A DNA stretch of 8,482 bases from Alloprevotella sp. (GTDB lineage Bacteria; Bacteroidota; Bacteroidia; Bacteroidales; Bacteroidaceae), in assembly GCA_015259235.1 (NCBI GenBank), contig JABZGM010000087.1, forward strand, positions 1-8,482. Reading direction: 5' to 3'. A program made the translations under genes and the position numbers. A model generated the notes under the pieces. It saw only the letters and a list, made by a program, of their open reading frames with translations, was not told where the DNA came from and did not search any database. The first letter of the stretch is position 1, and each line of letters begins with the position of its first letter. This document shows, piece by piece, positions 6,602 to 8,482 of the stretch.

Positions 6602-7794
6602 AAACTCCCATCTATCTCTGCTTAGCTCACATGGGCGGTGGAGAACAACGCTACATTCAGGAGGCTTTCGACACCAACTGGGTGGTGCCTCTTGGACCGA
6701 ACGTGAATGGATTTGAGGAAGATTTGGCAGAATTTCTGCAGCAATCCTCCACCAGTTCACTTTCTACAGCCTCCACTTCTCTTGATTCCTGTACTTCCAA
6801 GCACACCCCTCACGTTTGTGCGCTGTCCTCTGGCACAGCCGCCCTACATTTGGCAATGGTGCTCCTAGATATCAAGGCCGGAGATGAGGTGATTTGCCAA
6901 AGTTTCACCTTCGCAGCTTCTGCCAACCCCATTACCTATCAAGGGGCAACGCCTGTATTTGTAGACAGCGAACCCGACACATGGAACATGTCGCCACAAC
7001 TGCTGCAAGAAGCCATCGAAGACAGAATGGCAAAAACAGGGAAGAAACCCCAAGCCATCGTAGTGGTACATCTTTATGGTATGCCTGCCAAGATGAAAGA
7101 AATCATGGAGATTGCAACTCACTACGACATCCCCATCATCGAAGATGCAGCTGAAGCTCTGGGATCCACCTATGACGGACAACAATGTGGCACATTCGGA
7201 CACTTCGGAGTCTTAAGCTTTAATGGTAATAAGATGATTACCACGGGAGGAGGTGGCGCCATCATTTGTCCCACAACCGAAGCCAAACAGCGTGCGCTCT
7301 TCTTTGCCACGCAAGCACGAGAAAACTATCCCTACTATCAGCACGAACACATCGGCTACAACTACCGATTGAGCAACATCAGCGCAGGCATCGGACGCGG
7401 ACAAATGGAAGTGTTGCCGCAACACATCGCTCACCACCAGCATCTTGCAGAGATTTACGCGCAAGCCTTTGCTTCTTGCCCCCACATCACGCTCCACACC
7501 AATCCCAATGACGCTTTTTCAAGCAACTATTGGCTCAACACCATCCTCATTTCTCCCGAAGCTGCTTGCACCCCCGACGAGATAAGAGAGATGCTTGCCG
7601 CACAACAAATAGAAACACGTCCCTTGTGGAAGCCCATGCATCTGCAACCAGTCTTCCGCAATGCCCCATCTTATACTAACGGAGTGAGTCAATCTCTCTT
7701 TGAGCGCGGTTTATGTTTACCCAGTGGTCCATGGGTCACAGCTAATGATGCCAAACTGATAGCAGACCTTATCATTCAGAAAGTAAAAAAATAA
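6598..7794 (+). CDS. DegT/DnrJ/EryC1-family sugar aminotransferase (PglE-like)
   Basis: This 398-residue PLP-dependent enzyme should convert a UDP-4-keto-6-deoxy sugar to the 4-amino sugar, using an amino acid donor. Motifs: LSSGTAALHLA (76-86) binds the cofactor phosphate; FTFAASANPITYQGATPVFVD (103-123) and VVHLYGMP (156-163) are typical. The pyridine-nitrogen aspartate is in IEDAAEALG (181-189, D183), and the Schiff-base lysine is K212 in LSFNGNKMITTGGGG (206-220). GYNYRLSNI (253-261) and RPLWKPMH (341-348) are late family motifs. Family members usually go straight from the N-terminal helix to the SSGTAAL region. Here a Ser/Thr-rich stretch of about 20 residues (49-70) is inserted. The ATG at 6598 overlaps the preceding stop. 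This gene looks richer in G+C than its neighbours. The family is certain; PglE-like specificity comes from the adjacent PglC-like gene. Confidence 0.92.
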   Translation: MKTPIYLCLAHMGGGEQRYIQEAFDTNWVVPLGPNVNGFEEDLAEFLQQSSTSSLSTASTSLDSCTSKHTPHVCALSSGTAALHLAMVLLDIKAGDEVICQSFTFAASANPITYQGATPVFVDSEPDTWNMSPQLLQEAIEDRMAKTGKKPQAIVVVHLYGMPAKMKEIMEIATHYDIPIIEDAAEALGSTYDGQQCGTFGHFGVLSFNGNKMITTGGGGAIICPTTEAKQRALFFATQARENYPYYQHEHIGYNYRLSNISAGIGRGQMEVLPQHIAHHQHLAEIYAQAFASCPHITLHTNPNDAFSSNYWLNTILISPEAACTPDEIREMLAAQQIETRPLWKPMHLQPVFRNAPSYTNGVSQSLFERGLCLPSGPWVTANDAKLIADLIIQKVKK

Positions 7795-7812
7795 TACGGT
7801 TGCGATTTTTTT
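7785..7812 (+). terminator. weak A/T hairpin with T-tract at the end of the aminotransferase gene
   Basis: AAAAAAAT at 7785-7792 pairs perfectly with ATTTTTTT at 7805-7812 around a 12-base loop, and the seven Ts end the stem. The TAA stop codon lies at 7792-7794, in the last base of the left arm and the start of the loop. A short CG/CG pairing inside the loop could add a little stability. An all-A/T stem is a poor terminator by itself, so this is a candidate end for the upstream operon. It agrees with a separate promoter appearing further on at 7921. Confidence 0.3.
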
Positions 7813-7920
7813 CTGATATTTCTACTTGCCAAATGTGAGCATCGCCAAAAAAAATAGAGGGAATGACTTAGAAAACAACAGTTTTCCACTTCAAAACCAA
7901 AGAAATCCAAAGAAAATATG

Positions 7921-7928
7921 TAACTTTG
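7921..7928 (+). promoter_or_regulatory. Bacteroidota-type -7 promoter element (TAACTTTG)
   Basis: TAACTTTG matches the Bacteroidota sigma-ABfr -7 consensus TAnnTTTG exactly. I found no other exact match in the intergenic gaps of this window. Transcription would start about 7-10 bases downstream, near 7935. No clear TTTG-type -33 element is seen at the expected distance; the sequence there is A-rich. The promoter would drive the 15-codon ORF at 7976 and the CapD-like gene at 8041, giving a leader of about 105 bases. The leader begins with a direct repeat of TTGG(G)AACGA (7931-7949). The CapD-like gene can therefore be transcribed apart from the upstream glycosyltransferase genes. Confidence 0.65.
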
Positions 7929-7953
7929 CATTGGGAACGATTGGAACGACATG

Positions 7954-7972
7954 CTTTTCTCAAGAAGAAAAG
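7954..7972 (+). promoter_or_regulatory. perfect 7-bp hairpin in the 5' leader
   Basis: CTTTTCT (7954-7960) and AGAAAAG (7966-7972) are perfect complements around a five-base loop (CAAGA). The hairpin lies in the predicted leader between the TAACTTTG promoter and the ATG at 7976, and ends three bases before that ATG. It could protect the 5' end of the transcript or limit access to the start codon. No T-tract follows, so it does not look like a terminator. The structure is seen directly; the role is inferred. Confidence 0.4.
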
Positions 7973-7975
7973 TCC

Positions 7976-8023
7976 ATGACACTCTCAATACGAACCAGAG
8001 CATCTGAACTAGCAATTTGCTAG
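7976..8023 (+). pseudogene. 15-codon ORF resembling the N-terminus of HemC (possible gene remnant or leader peptide)
   Basis: ATG at 7976 opens a 15-residue frame that stops at TAG 8021-8023. Its sequence, MTLSIRTRASELAIC, resembles the start of hydroxymethylbilane synthase (HemC). That family typically begins with a strand and loop of the type I-x-T-R-x-S-x-L-A-L-W-Q. Here I, TR, S, LA and an aliphatic residue line up, and the match ends where W-Q would follow. The ORF sits at the normal distance below the TAACTTTG promoter, as a real gene start would. It could therefore be the 5' scar of a hemC gene whose remainder was lost or displaced by the sugar locus. It could equally be a leader peptide for the gene at 8041, or a chance match, since 15 residues give little power. 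Confidence 0.35.
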
Positions 8024-8040
8024 AAAAAAAGAGAACTATC

Positions 8041-8482
8041 GTGCAATCAAAAATAGCAAAATGGTATCTTTCGCAAGATAAATTACCTTATTGGTATTTA
8101 CTTCTTGCCGATTGCTGCACTATCGTTTTAGCTGGGGTCTGTGCCTTTTTCATCAATCATAGTCCACATTTCCATCAAATCCCCACGCTTATCCTTACGC
8201 TATTGGCTTATTTACCATTCTATATAGCAGGATTCTTAATATTCCGCACATATAGAGACGTAGTTAGACACATAGAAATAAAAGGATTACTCAAAGTCGG
8301 AGGTGCAATAATCATTGGAGCAATATCAGTGATATTACTCCGCATCTTTTTGCATAGCGATCTTTTGGGATCGACAATTCGAATAAGAGACCTAGCCTTT
8401 CAAAGTGCACTAGCATTTGTACTCATGACGGGATTGCGCATGATTGTAAAAATCACCTATGAGGACTATATACGGAGAAATA
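8041..8482 (+). CDS. CapD/WbpM/PglF-type nucleotide-sugar epimerase/dehydratase, N-terminal membrane part (truncated by window end)
   Basis: The frame opens with GTG at 8041 and runs past the end of the window, giving 147 residues. It contains four likely membrane segments (about 18-38, 46-68, 86-104 and 116-134). Between the second and third is FRTYRDVVRH (68-77), matching the FRxYRxxxRY-type loop of the CapD/WbpM/FlaA1 membrane domain. The NAD(P)-binding catalytic domain lies beyond the window, so dehydratase and epimerase activity cannot be told apart. An in-frame TGA at 8005-8007 leaves only GTG 8041 or TTG 8017 as starts, and no in-frame ATG appears until deep in the protein; GTG is preferred. 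The gene would supply the 4-keto-6-deoxy sugar for the aminotransferase upstream. It has its own candidate promoter at 7921. Confidence 0.8.
   Translation, partial: MQSKIAKWYLSQDKLPYWYLLLADCCTIVLAGVCAFFINHSPHFHQIPTLILTLLAYLPFYIAGFLIFRTYRDVVRHIEIKGLLKVGGAIIIGAISVILLRIFLHSDLLGSTIRIRDLAFQSALAFVLMTGLRMIVKITYEDYIRRN

Noticed and set aside
7795..8040. Invertible (phase-variable) capsule promoter as in Bacteroides
   Set aside because: I found no inverted repeats flanking the TAACTTTG element of the kind needed for recombinase-driven inversion; the only perfect repeat here is the short leader hairpin.
1..8482. CRISPR array, tRNA/rRNA gene, or complete insertion sequence
   Set aside because: No regularly spaced repeats, RNA gene signatures or transposase-like proteins were seen on either strand.

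Overview
The window is a one-directional (+ strand) block of polysaccharide or glycan biosynthesis genes, most likely from a member of the Bacteroidales (Prevotella/Porphyromonas-like). Three things point there. A TAACTTTG element at 7921-7928 fits the Bacteroidota -7 promoter consensus TAnnTTTG. Shine-Dalgarno sequences are absent before most starts, and the leaders are A/T-rich. A Bacteroidota-style DUF5683-like exported protein is also present. No genus can be fixed from the sequence alone.

Layout: a possible C-terminal tail of an upstream membrane protein (2-97) comes first. Two GT-A fold family 2 glycosyltransferases follow (111-998 and 980-1984, overlapping by 19 bases), then a GT-B family 4 glycosyltransferase (2042-3178). 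A gene for an exported DUF5683-like protein (3210-4100) comes next and is not an obvious sugar enzyme. The 129-base gap after it holds a long + strand RNA hairpin (4119-4212). Then come a PglA/CapM-like family 4 glycosyltransferase with a TTG start (4230-5402), a GNAT acetyltransferase (5399-6007), a PglC-like monotopic phosphoglycosyl transferase (6026-6601) and a PglE-like DegT-family aminotransferase (6598-7794). After a 246-base gap with the promoter, a hairpin leader and a 15-codon ORF, the N-terminal membrane half of a CapD/WbpM/PglF-type nucleotide-sugar enzyme begins at 8041 with a GTG start and runs off the window.

How they may work together: the right half matches the gene set for making and using a 4-amino-4,6-dideoxy sugar such as UDP-N,N'-diacetylbacillosamine. 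A 4,6-dehydratase (8041 onward) would make the 4-keto sugar, the aminotransferase the 4-amino sugar, and the acetyltransferase the 4-acetamido sugar. The phosphoglycosyl transferase would place the sugar phosphate on undecaprenyl phosphate, and the four glycosyltransferases would extend it. The acetyltransferase is GNAT-type rather than the left-handed beta-helix type of Campylobacter PglD. No flippase or complete polymerase gene is visible here. Capsule, O-antigen or a lipid-linked oligosaccharide for protein glycosylation all remain possible products.

The most unusual features are the strand-asymmetric hairpin at 4119-4212, the HemC-like 15-residue ORF under the promoter at 7921, and a Ser/Thr-rich insertion in the aminotransferase.
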